Below, in pieces: positions 1 through 6,640 of a stretch of DNA of 12,334 bases; position 1 is the first letter of the stretch, and every line of letters starts with the position of its first letter. The notes beneath the pieces were generated by a model. The model did not search any database, had not been told where the DNA came from, and was given only the letters and a program-made list of their open reading frames with translations. The translations under genes and the position numbers were made by a program. The stretch is from positions 1 to 12,334 of the forward strand of contig JAOUNC010000030.1 in the NCBI GenBank assembly GCA_029881175.1. The letters run 5' to 3'. This DNA is from Nitrospirota bacterium (GTDB lineage: Bacteria > Nitrospirota > Nitrospiria > Nitrospirales > UBA8639).

Positions 1-586
1 CTCCTATGACGTCGATATGGGCCAGTTGGCTAGCCAGCTCAAATTCTTTTAGCGCCTGATCGGAGGCAATGCCAAACTTGCTTTTTTTTAATCCAGTCGA
101 AATGTAGGGATGGGTCTGCGGATCGATATCGGGATTGATACGCAAGGCCACGCGTGCGCGCACATTCATAGTCCGAGCGACCTCATCGATTTGGAGGAGC
201 TCACCAGGTGATTCGACATTGAACATGAGAATGTTGGACTCAAGTGCATAGCGAATTTCCTTTGGCGACTTGCCAACTCCGGCAAAGACAATCTTGTCGG
301 ACGGGACTCCTGCTTTCAACGCACGGAATAACTCCCCTCCAGATACAATATCGGCCCCACTGCCTTCCTTCGCTAAGAGTTTTAAAACCGCAATATTGGA
401 ATTGGCCTTCATCGCATACGCGATGAGGTGAGGGGTGTCATGAAACGCATCATCAAATGCGTGGAAATGGCGAATTAAGGTGCGATGGCTATAGATATAA
501 CAAGGTGTTCCCACCTGTTCGACAATGTGTTGAATGGCCACTTCTTCACAGAAGAGCTCATCTCCCTTGTAGTGGAAATCATGCAT
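1..586 (-). CDS. lysA: Diaminopimelate decarboxylase, N-terminal part (runs off left edge)
   Basis: This is the first 195 codons of a PLP-dependent enzyme that decarboxylates meso-diaminopimelate to L-lysine in the cytoplasm, the last step of lysine synthesis. I translated the reverse strand by hand. The protein opens MHDFHYKGDELFCEE and carries YAMKAN around residues 55-60, whose lysine is the PLP-binding residue of the fold-III (alanine racemase-like) barrel. Further on are SGADIVSGGELFRAL, FAGVGKS, FNVESPGEL, RINPDID and THPYISTGLKKSKFG, all typical of LysA. The frame is open to the edge; the C-terminal domain with the catalytic cysteine is outside. I chose the start at 586 because GAGGTG sits 7 nt upstream and family members begin MHDF. 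An in-frame ATG at 601 (adding MRCQA) is the alternative. It is the last visible gene of the arg-lys operon. Confidence 0.96.
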   Translation of the reverse strand, partial: MHDFHYKGDELFCEEVAIQHIVEQVGTPCYIYSHRTLIRHFHAFDDAFHDTPHLIAYAMKANSNIAVLKLLAKEGSGADIVSGGELFRALKAGVPSDKIVFAGVGKSPKEIRYALESNILMFNVESPGELLQIDEVARTMNVRARVALRINPDIDPQTHPYISTGLKKSKFGIASDQALKEFELASQLAHIDVIG

Positions 587-680
587 GGCCTGGCACCTCA
601 TGGTACGGATTGTTGCGTGAGAACGGATCAACTAACAGGATCTTGGGTCGTGTCCCGCAGAGAGGTTGGATGATATTCAT
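579..680 (-). CDS. Possible 33-residue leader ORF overlapping the lysA start
   Basis: A short ORF starts at ATG 680 after a good ribosome-binding site (GTGGAGGA, GGAGG about 9 nt upstream) and begins MNIIQPLCGTRPKILLVDPF. Its TGA (581-579) lies inside the first codons of lysA in another frame, so the two overlap by 8 nt. That arrangement would allow ribosomes finishing this ORF to start lysA. It has one lysine codon only, so classical lysine attenuation is not suggested. I recognise no family. It could equally be a chance ORF in a 194-bp spacer; the strong Shine-Dalgarno and exact overlap are the only support. Confidence 0.3.
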   Translation of the reverse strand: MNIIQPLCGTRPKILLVDPFSRNNPYHEVPGHA

Positions 681-780
681 TCGTATGATCCTCCACAAAT
701 AAGGCAAAACAAATGTAGAGCGGGAAATTGTACCTTGAGAGCTGCTCCTTGAACAAATCGTTGAGGTCGAATGAGCTGAA

Positions 781-1032
781 TCATCGAGTTCCTATGGGAT
801 ATAAGGCAGGAAGTTCAATGGCTTCTTCCTCAATCGCGGCGCCAGGGTCTTCCGACGCTACATTATTCTCTGTGGCCGTCGCTCGTTGTTGTTTACTGAT
901 TTTCGCTTCGATACCGACATCTTCTGGAGGAATAGGAGGTCCAACCGCTCCACATCCCACTGGGAAGATTAATAGCACTAAGAAGCAAAGCGTCATTCTG
1001 AAACGGGATGATTTCAGATGCCAGGCATTCAT
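781..1032 (-). CDS. Small lipoprotein, LptM (YifL/LppL)-like
   Basis: Predicted 83-residue secreted lipoprotein. With the start at 1032 the protein opens MNAWHLKSSRFRMTLCF. It has a basic n-region, a hydrophobic stretch (about residues 13-24) and a lipobox FPVGC with the acylated cysteine at residue 27. GCGAVGPPIPPED follows directly and resembles the conserved GCG..GP(L/P)..P start of mature LptM proteins, which assist LptD maturation in the outer membrane. The rest is acidic and probably disordered. The ATG overlaps the argH stop as ATGA, which argues for translational coupling and for this start over an upstream in-frame ATG at 1089 inside argH. Genes of this type commonly sit just before lysA in proteobacteria (lppL in Pseudomonas), which matches the position here. 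Lipoprotein status is well supported; the LptM function is inferred. Confidence 0.72.
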   Translation of the reverse strand: MNAWHLKSSRFRMTLCFLVLLIFPVGCGAVGPPIPPEDVGIEAKISKQQRATATENNVASEDPGAAIEEEAIELPALYPIGTR

Positions 1033-2516
1033 GGTGTTCGCTTTTTCGTGGTAGAGGCTTTTGGCTCTGAACGTAGCACTTTCTTCCACGTATTGATTTG
1101 TGAAGTCACTTGAGTCGCGGCTGTCCCCCCAACGATATTTTTCTGGTTAATGGCGGCTTCTGGGGTTAAGACTCGAAAGGCTTTTTTGTCAAACGATGGA
1201 GAGGCCTTGAGCAATTCCTGCTCAGTGAGTTGGAGTAGGTCTTTGCCTTTGGCTAGGCATTCCCTGACTAAATTTCCAACAATATGGTGCGATTCTCGAA
1301 AGGGGACCCCTTGATGCACCAGATAATCTGCTAACTCCGTTGCGAGGAGGAATCCTTCGGAAACGGCTTTTTGCATGTGTTCCGGTCGTACGGTGAGTTG
1401 AGCCAGGAGTTCCGCATAAATTTTGACGGATGTGGTAACGGTATCGATCGTGTCAAATAGCGGTTCTTTGTCTTCTTGAAGATCACGATTATAACTGAGT
1501 GGTAATCCTTTGATCGTCGTCAAGAGGCTGAACAAATGCCCATAGACTCTGCCGGTTTTACCCCGAATAAGCTCAGGAATGTCAGGGTTTTTTTTCTGAG
1601 GCATCATGCTGCTGCCTGTACAAAATCCATCGGGAAGATCAACGAATTGAAATTCTTGTGAGGACCACAAGATCAGTTCTTCGCTGAGACGGGAAAGGTG
1701 CATCATCAGAATGGCGCATCCACTCAGAACTTCTACCACATAATCTCGGTCTGACACGGCATCCAAACTGTTTTGAGTGACCTGGGGGAAATTCAACAAC
1801 GAAGCCGTATAGTGGCGATCAATGGGGTAATTGGTTCCGGCAAGCGCACCGGAGCCAAGTGGCATGACATTGATTCGTACCAGCGCATCGCGCAATCGCC
1901 CTTTGTCTCGCTCCACCATTTCCACATAGGCAAGGGCGTGATGCGAAAACAGAACAGGTTGAGCTCGTTGCAAGTGGGTGTACCCCGGCATCATCACGCC
2001 TTTGTATCGTTCGGCAAGGGCCACCAGTGATTCTTGAAGGCGCTTGAGGTCTTCTTGCAGATGTTGAAGGGCATCTCTGAGGTAGAGTCGAAGATCAAGA
2101 GTAATTTGGTCATTCCGGCTTCGCCCCGTGTGGAGCTTTCCACCAAGTGGGCCAATGAGCTGCGTGAGGCTCCGCTCAATGCTCATATGCACATCTTCGT
2201 CTTCTACTTTCCAGGTATGCTGACCTGCCCGAATAGCTTCTCGAACTTGGTGAAGCCCCTTGATAATCGCTTGGCTTTCGCGTGCGGAGAGTACCTTTGC
2301 GCGCTGCAAAGTTTTGCAATGCGCCAAGCTGCCTTCAATGTCGTATTCATAGAGACGACAATCAAATCCGATGGAGGCGGTGAAGGATTCGACCAATGCG
2401 TCCGTCTGGCCTTGAAACCGCCCGCCCCAAAGCTTGGTTTTGCCTGATTCTTTGGTGGGCTTTAATTGAGAGCGAGGTTGAGCCTTGCTTGGTGGTTTTG
2501 GTCGAGCAGTTTTCAT
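1029..2516 (-). CDS. argH: Argininosuccinate lyase
   Basis: Cleaves argininosuccinate to arginine and fumarate, the final step of arginine synthesis; a cytoplasmic homotetramer of the fumarase/aspartase superfamily. Diagnostic motifs: KLWGGRF at 28-34, HTGRSRNDQ at 129-137, YTHLQRAQP at 179-187 with the catalytic histidine, and the mobile signature loop GSSMMPQKKNP at 301-311 with the catalytic serine. At 495 residues it exceeds the usual ~460 because of a 27-residue Lys/Pro/Ser/Arg-rich tail before KLWGGRF and a basic tail at the C-terminus. No alternative ATG, GTG or TTG lies between 2516 and the conserved core, so the tail seems to be translated. The ATG directly follows the TGA at the end of the argG remnant (TGAATG) and has no clear Shine-Dalgarno, suggesting it once relied on coupling to argG. 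The gene itself is intact. Confidence 0.97.
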   Translation of the reverse strand: MKTARPKPPSKAQPRSQLKPTKESGKTKLWGGRFQGQTDALVESFTASIGFDCRLYEYDIEGSLAHCKTLQRAKVLSARESQAIIKGLHQVREAIRAGQHTWKVEDEDVHMSIERSLTQLIGPLGGKLHTGRSRNDQITLDLRLYLRDALQHLQEDLKRLQESLVALAERYKGVMMPGYTHLQRAQPVLFSHHALAYVEMVERDKGRLRDALVRINVMPLGSGALAGTNYPIDRHYTASLLNFPQVTQNSLDAVSDRDYVVEVLSGCAILMMHLSRLSEELILWSSQEFQFVDLPDGFCTGSSMMPQKKNPDIPELIRGKTGRVYGHLFSLLTTIKGLPLSYNRDLQEDKEPLFDTIDTVTTSVKIYAELLAQLTVRPEHMQKAVSEGFLLATELADYLVHQGVPFRESHHIVGNLVRECLAKGKDLLQLTEQELLKASPSFDKKAFRVLTPEAAINQKNIVGGTAATQVTSQINTWKKVLRSEPKASTTKKRTP

Positions 2517-3169
2517 TCAAGAGCCATGGGTTAGAGGAAGAATGGTAGATTTACCATTTGGTTTTTGCACGGTTGTTCGAGTGGCTAAGTGTAAGGCATT
2601 CAACCGAAAGCCACCAGCATTTTATTGGTTGTATCCTGATCCTTCCTCAAAGGTCGCGAAATGCTGCTGAAACAGTGATTGATCAGATTTCCGGCTGGGG
2701 ATTCTGCAATTGCCCTTTTGTAGCGTTGGAGGCGAATAGTTCCCGTAACGTCTTGTTGTGCTCGTTCAAATACGTTCTGCATCATGAGATGACCAGAAGC
2801 CATCATAGACCTGTTCGGCATGACGGGGCATGAGACTTTTACGGAGGTAAACCATTTCTCGGCCCAGCGTCAATGATAATGCACGATGAGCAATATGAAG
2901 AATTGTGGCACCCGGTGTGTTGTCTACCCCCAGAGACTTGAACCCCACAAATCGATCCTCACCCAAATCCACTCGCCCGTTCTCGTGTTTCTCGCCCAGT
3001 ATATCGAGCTGAATGTGATGGCATCGCATATTTTTTCCGCTTTGAGTCAGGGCAAAATGACCGACGTATCCAGTCCTCCAGAATAGGCCAATGCAACCTT
3101 GGGCCTGGATGATCGGGAAGGGCGGGATTTTTTGGTGGCCGAACGATTTGAATTTGGGAGGTGTCGCAT
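2517..3169 (-). pseudogene. argG: Decayed argininosuccinate synthase gene
   Basis: Remnant of the ATP-dependent enzyme joining citrulline and aspartate. Reading starts at ATG 3169 with a basic tail, then PKVALAYSGGLDTSVIL, the PP-loop of ArgG, and hits TGA at 3049-3047. From about 3060 ArgG resumes in another frame near its second half: LDILGEKHENGRVDLGEDRF, VGFKSLGVDNTPGATILHIA and LMPRHAEQVYDGFW, ending at a stop at 2766. A second shift near 2766-2800 gives FERAQQDVTGTIRLQR. A third near 2720-2735 gives KGNCRIPSRKSDQSLF and FATFEEGSGYNQ. A TAA at 2624-2622 follows, and AGGFRLNALHLA is readable beyond it. About 200-220 codons of a normal ~400 are missing after the PP-loop. Single residues also seem absent relative to the family (HRAL-SLTL, GGF-RLNAL). 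It lies 5 bp after argF and abuts argH, the normal argG slot. The protein cannot be functional. Confidence 0.93.
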
Positions 3170-3174
3170 GACTC

Positions 3175-4164
3175 CTACTTTCCTAACCATTCAAGTAAGA
3201 TGGCTTTTTGTATGTGGAGCCGATTTTCAGCTTGGTCTAAGACGACGGACTGGGGTCCTTCTAGGACCTCTGTGGTGATCTCTTCCCCGCGATGGGCAGG
3301 CAGACAATGAAGGACGACAGCCCGTGGTTTAGCTTGTTTCATTAACTGACTATTGACTTGATAGTGCGCTAACGCTGCCATACGTTGCTGATGTTCGTCT
3401 TCCTGTCCCATGCTGATCCATACATCCGTATATATGGCGTCCGCATCCTTTGCGGCTACCATTGGATCATGGGTGATTTCAATGATGGCCCCAGTTTTCT
3501 CCCCTTCGACTTTTGCTCGCATGACAATGTCCGGATCAGGTTCATAGCCAGGCGGGCATCCAACCGATACATGCATTCCGACTTTAGCGCCGACTTCAAG
3601 AAGTGAATGTGTAATATTGTTCCCATCGCCAATGTAGGCTAATTTTAATCCTTTTGCCTTGCCCTTTTTTTCCACAATCGTGAGAAGATCCGCTAAAGCT
3701 TGGCAGGGATGGCAATGGTCGGTCAGGCCGTTAATGACCGGAATCGAAGTGTTCTGCGCCCATTCTTCCAAAGCCGATTGGCTAAAGGTTCGGATAACCA
3801 AACCATCCAGGTATCGAGAGAGGACTTTGGCAGTGTCGGCCAAACTTTCACCACGGCTAAGTTGAATTTTTTCTGAGGCTAAAAAGAGGGCCTGACCTCC
3901 CAATTGATTCATGCCAGCTTCAAAGGATACACGTGTACGGGTCGAGGGTTTTTCAAAAATCAGTCCAAGTGTCTTGCCTTTTAGAGGAAAAGTCGATTTG
4001 CCCTTACGATGTGCGGCCTTCAATTTTTTAGCTAATGCGATCAAGTCGAGAAGTTTTTTTCGGGGAATATCTTCAACCGTCAATAAATCTTTAGAGAGCT
4101 GCTCTGCCTTGCCACGTGAGGCAGAGCCAGGTCGACTACGTTGAGATTGCCTGGTGGATGCCAT
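3175..4164 (-). CDS. argF: Ornithine carbamoyltransferase
   Basis: Makes citrulline from ornithine and carbamoyl phosphate in the cytoplasm; trimeric member of the aspartate/ornithine carbamoyltransferase family. Visible motifs: STRTR at 74-78 (carbamoyl phosphate binding), HPCQ at 152-155, VWISMGQE at 248-255 (ornithine binding, OTC-type SMG loop) and HCLPAHRGEEI at 286-296 with the substrate-binding cysteine. The SMG loop and HCLP motif separate it from aspartate carbamoyltransferase. At 329 residues it is about 20-25 longer than most bacterial enzymes because of an N-terminal tail rich in Ser, Arg and Gln (MASTRQSQRSRPGSASRG) before KDLLTVEDI. It begins 4 bp after the argD stop, and its own TAG is 5 bp before the argG remnant start; AGGAG across that stop would have served argG. 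Confidence 0.97.
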   Translation of the reverse strand: MASTRQSQRSRPGSASRGKAEQLSKDLLTVEDIPRKKLLDLIALAKKLKAAHRKGKSTFPLKGKTLGLIFEKPSTRTRVSFEAGMNQLGGQALFLASEKIQLSRGESLADTAKVLSRYLDGLVIRTFSQSALEEWAQNTSIPVINGLTDHCHPCQALADLLTIVEKKGKAKGLKLAYIGDGNNITHSLLEVGAKVGMHVSVGCPPGYEPDPDIVMRAKVEGEKTGAIIEITHDPMVAAKDADAIYTDVWISMGQEDEHQQRMAALAHYQVNSQLMKQAKPRAVVLHCLPAHRGEEITTEVLEGPQSVVLDQAENRLHIQKAILLEWLGK

Positions 4165-4168
4165 CTAC

Positions 4169-5368
4169 TTATGCCCGCTTGGAAAATACGTCAGAGAGGA
4201 CAGTTAATAGGCGATCAATCTGGCTGTGGCTGATGATAAAGGGAGGCACGAATCGGAGAACATGGCCCATTGTGCAATTGATGAGCACTCGTCGCTCAAG
4301 GCATTCCATGACGAGAGGTTTCCCATCAATCGATAAGTCCAATCCTTGCAGCAGGCCCATGCCTCGAGCTTCCCGAATACAAGAAAACCGTTCAGAAAGA
4401 ATGCCGAATCCCTTTGCCAGGTAATGGCCGGCTGTGCGCCCTTGTTCAAGTTTTCCGCCCTCAAGGAGCAGGTCAAGTACTTTCAATGCAGCAGCACAGG
4501 CGAGAGGGTTTCCACCAAATGTGGAGGCATGGGTTCCAGGCTCAAAAGCCGCTGCTACAGCGTCTGAAGCTAGGCAGGCTCCAATTGGAATACCTCCTCC
4601 GAGTCCTTTGGCCAGAGTCATGATGTCCGGCTGCATGTTAAATTGTTCATAGGCAAAGAGGGTGCCGGTGCGTCCCATGCCTGTTTGGACCTCGTCAAAA
4701 ATTAGAAGGATTTGCCGTTCAGTGCATAGCTTTCGAAGGTTCTTCAAGTAGTCAATATCAGGAACGACTACGCCGCCTTCAGCCTGAATAGGTTCGAGCA
4801 TGATGGCCGCAGTTTGTGGCGTTAGGCTGGCCTCCAATGCTTCTAGGTCATTAAATGGAACGTATCGAAATCCTGGCACCATGGGGCCAAACCCCTTTTG
4901 CAAGGCTGGTTGACCGGTGGCTGTGAGACTGGCCAAAGTTCGTCCATGGAAGGAGTTCAGCATGGTCAGAATTTCGGTTCGTTCCGGGTTGAAGGTCTTT
5001 ATGGAGTATCGTCTAGCCAATTTAATCGCGGCTTCATTGGCTTCTGTCCCGCTATTACAGAAAAATACCTTATCAGCAAATGAATGCGTGATGAGACGTT
5101 CAGCTAAGCGAGTTTGCGGTTCGGTGTAGAACAAATTTGAGGTATGAATGAGTTGTCGAGCTTGACGAGTAATGGCTTCGACAATATCTGGATGTGCATG
5201 GCCGAGAATATTCACGGCAATCCCCGCTACACAATCCAGGTACTCCCGGCCTTCTGCATCGTAGACGAGGCATCCTTGGCCTCGCTCCAAGGTCAGTGGG
5301 AGGCGGGAATAGGTATTCATCAAATACCGTGACGCGTTTTCTTGTAGTTCTGTAGCAATCATAGGCAT
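4169..5368 (-). CDS. argD: Acetylornithine aminotransferase (class III PLP)
   Basis: PLP-dependent transaminase converting N-acetylglutamate semialdehyde to N-acetylornithine, glutamate being the amino donor. Members often also act as succinyl-diaminopimelate transaminase (DapC), which would fit a cluster that includes lysA. Motifs: NSGTEANEAAIKLAR at 105-119 (phosphate binding), FHGRTLASLTATGQ at 140-153, FDEVQTGMGRTG at 224-235 with the PLP-pyridine aspartate at 225, LAKGLGGGIPIGA at 252-264 with Lys254 as Schiff-base lysine, and HASTFGGNPLA at 280-290. Length 399 is normal. It is the first gene of the operon. ATGs at 5368 and 5362 are both possible starts; neither has a clear Shine-Dalgarno. 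N-acetylornithine rather than another omega-amino substrate is inferred from the arg neighbours. Confidence 0.95.
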   Translation of the reverse strand: MPMIATELQENASRYLMNTYSRLPLTLERGQGCLVYDAEGREYLDCVAGIAVNILGHAHPDIVEAITRQARQLIHTSNLFYTEPQTRLAERLITHSFADKVFFCNSGTEANEAAIKLARRYSIKTFNPERTEILTMLNSFHGRTLASLTATGQPALQKGFGPMVPGFRYVPFNDLEALEASLTPQTAAIMLEPIQAEGGVVVPDIDYLKNLRKLCTERQILLIFDEVQTGMGRTGTLFAYEQFNMQPDIMTLAKGLGGGIPIGACLASDAVAAAFEPGTHASTFGGNPLACAAALKVLDLLLEGGKLEQGRTAGHYLAKGFGILSERFSCIREARGMGLLQGLDLSIDGKPLVMECLERRVLINCTMGHVLRFVPPFIISHSQIDRLLTVLSDVFSKRA

Positions 5369-5378
5369 AGGCTAAAAA

Positions 5379-5394
5379 CCAGCATGAATGCTGG
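5379..5394. promoter_or_regulatory. Palindrome before argD, possible operator
   Basis: CCAGCATGAATGCTGG is an inverted repeat with 7-bp arms and a 2-bp centre, 11 nt before the argD ATG. It contains CATGAAT, similar to one half of an ArgR (ARG box) site, but the full 18-bp ARG consensus is not present. It falls at the likely transcription start, where a bound repressor would block the operon. As RNA it could instead form a small hairpin at the 5' end. The binding protein is unknown. Confidence 0.4.
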
Positions 5395-5401
5395 CGAATC
5401 T

Positions 5402-5430
5402 ATCATACGACTTCTTCTGTCCGCAATTAG
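5402..5430 (-). promoter_or_regulatory. Possible sigma70-type promoter of the arg operon
   Basis: On the minus strand, TATGAT (5407-5402, 5/6 to TATAAT) follows a poor -35-like CTAATT (5430-5425) with a 17-bp spacer. The predicted start, near 5395, sits at the edge of the palindrome at 5379-5394. The -10 is good, the -35 weak. Confidence 0.35.
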
Positions 5431-5448
5431 AATCTGGCAGGAAACCCC

Positions 5449-5464
5449 AAAAAGCTAGAAGCTC
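5449..5464 (-). terminator. Weak intrinsic terminator candidate after the desaturase gene
   Basis: On the minus strand GAGCT-TCT-AGCTT can fold into a 5-bp stem (one G-U pair) with a 3-nt loop, followed by TTTTT then GG. It lies about 77 nt past the desaturase stop and just before the argD promoter region, a sensible place to end transcription. The stem is short, so confidence is low. Confidence 0.25.
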
Positions 5465-5496
5465 GATCTCAAAAGGAAGAGGAAGGAGATGCCTTT

Positions 5497-5516
5497 GCGG
5501 TGTGAGCGCGGTGTGA
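5497..5516. repeat. Two tandem copies of GCGGTGTGA, 11-bp period
   Basis: GCGGTGTGA occurs at 5497-5505 and 5508-5516, separated by GC, so the repeat unit is 11 bp, about one helical turn. Such spacing is common for two protein subunits on one DNA face. It lies between the desaturase stop and argD, about 130 bp upstream of argD. No regulator can be named and chance is possible. Confidence 0.35.
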
Positions 5517-5540
5517 ACCCGGGAAGATTGGTGTCAGTCG

Positions 5541-6401
5541 CTAGCTCTGGCTGGCTGATTGTCGACGAAGATCGTAGGCTAGGCCAATTTTGCTCAACGT
5601 CCAAATGAGCCATTTTGAGGGGTCGAAATCATACCATCGGATGCCATTGCGGTAATCGCTTTGGTACATATGATGGTAGTTGTGGTAGCCCTCCCCAAAC
5701 GTAAGTAGGGAAATCCACCAACTGTCTCGGCTGGAATTGGAGGTGCCGTGAGGTTGATCACCCCAAATGTGGCAGATGGAATTAATGAAAAATGTGGAGT
5801 TTAAGACAAAGAAGGTGCGCGCTAAACCCGCTAAGAGAAAACAACCGATGCCACCGATCCAGCCGTTATACAAGAGTCCTACGAAGAAAGGGAGAAACAA
5901 ACCAGTTAAAACAATCGGAAGATAATATCTGTTTTGCCACACAACCAATGGATCTTGTAGAAGGCGAGCTTGGTACTTGGGATCTCTGTATGGGTCTTTC
6001 CAGAAGATCCATCCACAATGACTATGCCAAAATCCGAGGGTGGCATTATAGGGATCTTCTGCCTTGTCACATCGTGAATGATGCCTGAGGTGATCCCCAC
6101 ACCACCGTAACGCGGAATTTTCTAGAGCCATGCCGCCAGCAATTAAAAATGCCATTTTAACCCAATCAGGGCATTTAAAGCTCCTATGGGTGAGCAAGCG
6201 ATGATACCCTACCGTAATGCCAAGCCCGGTGATCAAGTAGAGTGACACAAACATCGTCCAATCAACCCAGCTGAAATCATAGAAATAAGCATATACTGGC
6301 AGGCCGACGACGGTGGCCAATAGGATTAAGCTAAAAAGAAACATGGTGGGATAATCTCGTTGAGGTATTCCTGCTTTAGAGGGGTCTAGTGTTCTTGACA
6401 T
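5541..6401 (-). CDS. Membrane fatty acid (delta-9-type) desaturase
   Basis: Integral membrane di-iron enzyme that introduces a cis double bond into saturated acyl chains (acyl-CoA or acyl-lipid), tuning membrane fluidity. The three histidine boxes are complete: HRLLTH at 67-72, HLRHH at 104-108 and HNYHH at 240-244. NSICH at 207-211 supplies further family metal ligands. Hydrophobic segments near 20-40, 48-66, 83-95 and 160-200 form the usual hairpins, with the boxes facing the cytoplasm. Length 286 is typical of bacterial stearoyl-CoA-desaturase-like proteins without a fused cytochrome b5 domain; electrons must come from a separate ferredoxin or similar donor. AAGGA lies 10 nt before the ATG. 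It stands alone, 363 bp from ahcY and 172 bp from argD. The substrate and exact double-bond position cannot be read from sequence. Confidence 0.93.
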   Translation of the reverse strand: MSRTLDPSKAGIPQRDYPTMFLFSLILLATVVGLPVYAYFYDFSWVDWTMFVSLYLITGLGITVGYHRLLTHRSFKCPDWVKMAFLIAGGMALENSALRWCGDHLRHHSRCDKAEDPYNATLGFWHSHCGWIFWKDPYRDPKYQARLLQDPLVVWQNRYYLPIVLTGLFLPFFVGLLYNGWIGGIGCFLLAGLARTFFVLNSTFFINSICHIWGDQPHGTSNSSRDSWWISLLTFGEGYHNYHHMYQSDYRNGIRWYDFDPSKWLIWTLSKIGLAYDLRRQSASQS

Positions 6402-6426
6402 GGCGGCAATGTCCTTATATCTCTCT

Positions 6427-6462
6427 CACCTATAGGACCTACCAGAGGAAGATCCATAGGTG
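6427..6462. repeat. Inverted repeat upstream of the desaturase gene
   Basis: CACCTAT (6427-6433) and ATAGGTG (6456-6462) are perfect complements, and the pairing extends by GGA/TCC with a one-base bulge. The repeat begins 26 bp before the desaturase ATG, so it could be an operator for a lipid regulator or a hairpin in the mRNA leader. No T-tract follows on either strand, so a terminator is unlikely. Confidence 0.4.
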
Positions 6463-6600
6463 GGGGATCAGTTAATCTAAAAAAACATTTAAAATGGTGA
6501 TTCTTCTACAGGAAAGTTGGTTGCTGGCATTAAGGCTTTAGCCTCAAAATTACTTATGTAATAGAGCTGGATAAGAATACAACCTAACACGATAATTGTA

Positions 6601-6640
6601 AAGAGGAGGTCGATGAATGAAATAAAGGAATCCTCCTCTT
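6601..6640 (+). promoter_or_regulatory. Hairpin that would bury a strong Shine-Dalgarno
   Basis: AAGAGGAGG (6601-6609) pairs perfectly with CCTCCTCTT (6632-6640) across a 22-nt loop. On the plus strand the first arm contains AGGAGGT, a full match to the anti-Shine-Dalgarno, placed just before an ATG at 6613. The second arm lies inside the same small ORF and encodes serines. If transcribed, the hairpin would hide the ribosome-binding site. Upstream, TGGATA (6568-6573) and GATAAT (6591-6596) with a 17-bp spacer form a plausible plus-strand promoter, although its start would fall close to 6603. Confidence 0.35.

Noticed and set aside
587..601. Upstream in-frame ATG at 601 as the lysA start
   Set aside because: The GAGGTG site fits the ATG at 586 and family members begin at MHDF; the five extra residues have no support.
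2034..2447. 137-codon plus-strand ORF opposite argH
   Set aside because: It lies entirely on the antisense of a well-supported enzyme gene, has no recognisable motif and is explained by codon bias of the opposite strand.
2517..3169. Sequencing or assembly error as the explanation for the broken argG
   Set aside because: All neighbouring genes are in frame across about 9 kb while this segment has several independent lesions including a large deletion. A misassembly of the deletion alone is not fully excluded and needs reads.
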